From NCBI GenBank assembly GCA_034620365.1, contig JAQGEQ010000281.1:372001-436000 (forward strand): 64,000 nt of DNA. Direction: 5' to 3'. This DNA is from Pegea sp. RAD2-039. Taxonomy: Eukaryota > Chordata > Thaliacea > Salpida > Salpidae. The translations under genes and the position numbers were made by a program. This document shows, in pieces, positions 61,248 through 64,000 of this stretch (the first letter of the stretch is position 1; every line of letters begins with the position of its first letter). Under the pieces are notes generated by a model. The model was given only the letters and a program-made list of their open reading frames with translations, ran no database searches and was not told the DNA's origin.

Positions 61248-61519
61248 GTTTTGTTTGTGTTTTGAACATTAAAAAGTTAAATTATTAAACTCATAATAAG
61301 CTTAAATATAATTTCATGAAAAGGTACAAATCACCAGAAGTTTTTACATCATGATATTTCCAACACTTTTTTTCCAATATGTATTCATTTACATTTTTGA
61401 TAAAGTTATAGAATGACAATTTTGTAAAAATTTCAACTAAAAGACAATTTCTAACATGTTTTTATCGGTGAGTGTGATTTTATTATAAATAAAAACCGAT
61501 AAAAGAATTTAAAAAAGCC

Positions 61520-61592
61520 GCCCGATGAGGGACTTGAACCCGCGACCGTTGGATTAAAAGTCCAACGCTCTACCGACTGAGCTAACCGGGCT
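61520..61592 (-). tRNA. tRNA-Lys (UUU), copy 3
   Basis: Identical in sequence to the copy at 51238-51310 by eye, with intact stems, A and B boxes, anticodon TTT and discriminator G. The leader AAAACCGATAAAA is also shared with copy 1. Confidence 0.97.
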
Positions 61593-62059
61593 TCTGAAAA
61601 TGCAGTCGCAATTTTAATTATGTTTAATTAACTTTATCAATTTTAAGAATTGTAGTCGTCTCACAATGACAGAAAGCTCTGCAGAGTGCAAATATAGATT
61701 TGCAGATAATTAGATTTTAAAAAATAGTTCCAGTGTTGATCTTTGGCAATATTTAATAAGTTCAATTTCTGCTTTAACAGCCCAATTAATTATAGGATAA
61801 CACTTTCTGCTGCAGTTGATTCTAAGTACTAATTCTGCGGTATCAGAAAAAGTTTGCTCTGATTAACATACTAGGTTACATAGATTGATTAGGGTTATTT
61901 GATTTTAGACTGAATATCATTCATTATTAAATAAAATAAAATATCCTTTTGGTGATTGATAGCACAGTTTTCTTCAATGTTTACAATAAAACAATAGTTT
62001 TGTGTGTAACTTAGTGTTTATTTGAATATTATGTAATGTATGCAATCTGGTTTAATAAG

Positions 62060-63999
62060 AAAGCTGTTATTATTTTCTTATCCTTTTTATTTTCATTTAA
62101 AACAGTTTTACTTGAAACCTTTTTATTATGTTTTTGCTCATAATAAGTTTTGTTTTTATTATAAAGGCAGTTGAGTTTATAGCTCGTTAAGGAAATAAGT
62201 TACCATATTAACTTCAATCAAACAATGAAATCGAATGAAACAATCAAACCCTGACTAAACTATCAAGCTTTGTACCAAACCTTAGGAAGCTGTACCAAAA
62301 CTAAGATTTCTTATCTATTTTACGCACAGAGATTATTAAAAAATTTAAGTTAACTTTCTCATAGAAAAGTTATTTATTTATTACAATAAATGCAAACGAG
62401 GGTGCCTGAAGAGAGCACCTCTCGCTACCCCACATTCCCACAAATAACATATATTAAGTTAGAAATACATAAAGAAAAAGGTGTAACACATGGTATTTCA
62501 GTAGTCCTTAAAGTTTATAACAGTGAACAACTACATAGAGTCACATAAAAGGCATTTAAAATAAAATCTTGAAATAACTCAACTTTGCTGTTCTCAATAA
62601 AGAAACAAAATAAACAAATCTTCGTGATGTTTTTTTTTTGTTTCTTACCGTTTAACTCATGTAACAAAAGAAATTGATCGAGTTTTGTAAACAGTAAAAC
62701 TTAAAATAATAAAAAGTTTGTTTTAACTTTTCAAGAAACGTTAAAAAAAGAGTTAGAATATCTCTTGAAGTCTTACCGGAAAAGCAGGCAGCAGTTTTAA
62801 ACAAACTAAACAGATCGACAACGGAAATCAGAAGTTGACGGAATAAAAAAGGTTATCAGGGAAATTTCAGATAAATTCACTAATTAAAATTTTATTCTTT
62901 TTGAAACCTAACTTCGGCCAACAAGAAAATAATTAGTGTTTGTGAAGAACTTTATCTAGGAACAACTAAAAGTTTAGACCACTGGTATACTTGAATATTA
63001 GTAATTTATATACACATGAAAATTGTTTTTAACATTCTCTCACTTAATTTCTCTCACCTATCAATTTATGAATCAGAGTGTTTCATAATTTTTATTGCTT
63101 ATTACATGTAAATGCATTTATAAATGATGTAATTTACTTATCAATATAGAATCATTTAGATTCTAATACTTTATTAAAATCAGAACAACAGCAACAACTA
63201 AAAAACTAAATAATTTTTGTTTTTTTAATAAACGTTTTTGTTAAATTGATTTTATTATCTCAGTGCTTATCTGAAACAAGTTTTTAACGTTGTTCTTATA
63301 CTGACAATAATTTTTTAACTAAAGTATATGTTTACTTTTAAAAGTTGAAGAATTTTGAGAGAATGCACTAATTAAGATTTTTAGGCTAAATTCATTGAAG
63401 TAACTGTTGTGTTTTTTAGTTTTTAGATTGTTTACATATTGGCTGATTATTTCGATACAAAGGTTTATATATAAAATTTTTAGTTTTGTTTCTAACTTTT
63501 GCTAAAATATTAATACTTATATAGTTTGAAAATAAAAATTGCTACATGTAAATAAATAAATAAAATTCATTAAGATTATTTGTATTCGTTTTTACAAAAT
63601 TAAAAATAAACGAGGGTAATGATATTATATAAATAATTTAGTTTTTGCCATTATAAAATTCAATTTTATATCAACTAAATATAGTGTAGTTAACGTATAT
63701 TTTAATTGTAATTTATATTATATAAAAATGTTTATATAGTTGTATAAATAAATTATGCAGATGTAATTACATGTTACTGACAAGTTGATATATAAGTTTA
63801 AATATATACTGTCTAAATTTTTAAATTAAGGTTAGTATATTTTAACAATTATTTTGTGATTTATATCAATATAGCTTCGTTTTTTGTAATTATTTAAATT
63901 ACTAATATATATAAACATTTACACAGCAATGAAAAAAGTCTTTTATTTTTTAGTGGAAATCTGACTGTTTTTAGAAAAAGTTTTTAATTTTTGTAATTT
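62060..63999. repeat. Duplication D, copy 2 (runs off the right edge)
   Basis: Follows 45700-47475 in order and orientation. 62160-62330 matches 45790-45970, 62680-62960 matches the decayed coding stretch at 46160-46520, and 63080-63900 matches 46690-47475. The match is still running at the window end. Apart from the SINE it holds no intact gene. Confidence 0.75.
62370..62553 (-). mobile_element. SINE-like element inserted in duplication D copy 2
   Basis: On the minus strand it contains TAGTTGTTCACTGTTAT, ATACCATGTGTTACACC, GAGAGGTGCTCTCTTCAGG, CACCCTCGTTTGCATTTATTG and a TAATAAATAAATAA tail. The paralogous position in 45980-46100 lacks it, so it inserted after the duplication (or was lost from the other copy). 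No tRNA-like head is visible at its 5' end. Confidence 0.7.
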
Positions 64000-64000
64000 C

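Overview
This is a strongly AT-rich eukaryotic window, almost certainly from an animal. It has short spliceosomal introns with standard GT/AG borders, canonical nuclear tRNA genes (one Asn, three Lys), tRNA-derived SINE-like repeats, a large microsatellite, and two gene families that point to a metazoan: a Polycomb-type RING protein (PCGF/Psc-like) and PRC1/Ase1/MAP65-type microtubule bundlers. I see nothing that fixes the phylum. Most of the window is product of local segmental duplication, followed by decay of some copies.

Left third (about 1-29900). Two intact minus-strand genes (4676-8791 and 22426-28814) have the same six-exon structure. They encode an N-terminal C3HC4 RING and a RAWUL-like ubiquitin fold, followed by a very long, charged, disordered tail with SUMO-interaction-like motifs and an Arg/Ser-rich end. 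They sit in a segmental duplication (about 3565-9710 and 19065-29905). Copy 2 carries an extra 2.27 kb containing a degenerate minisatellite and a SINE. Around and between them lie decayed copies of an unrecognised multi-exon plus-strand gene ('gene X').

Middle (29900-49200). A long AT-rich stretch without recognisable genes is followed by three plus-strand, single-coding-exon genes (35386-36750, 38514-39818, 47889-49196) of the PRC1/MAP65 family. They cover the rod and spectrin-like region but lack the long basic tail of animal PRC1. Copies 2 and 3 share an almost identical central patch, suggesting gene conversion. A tRNA-Asn gene and a SINE with a tRNA-like head lie between copies 1 and 2.

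Right third (49200-64000). A mosaic of repeated blocks: three tRNA-Lys(UUU) genes in similar flanks, a truncated third PCGF-like fragment joined to gene X remnants, a nearly perfect 2.95 kb array of an 8-bp unit, two related promoter-like (possible solo LTR) segments, and a second copy of the region upstream of the third PRC1-like gene. That copy runs off the right edge and predicts a fourth PRC1-like gene just outside.

The two themes are chromatin (RING/RAWUL/SIM proteins) and spindle midzone (PRC1-like). I see no evidence that they form one system. The most unusual thing here is the domain architecture and repeat-driven evolution of the PCGF-like pair.
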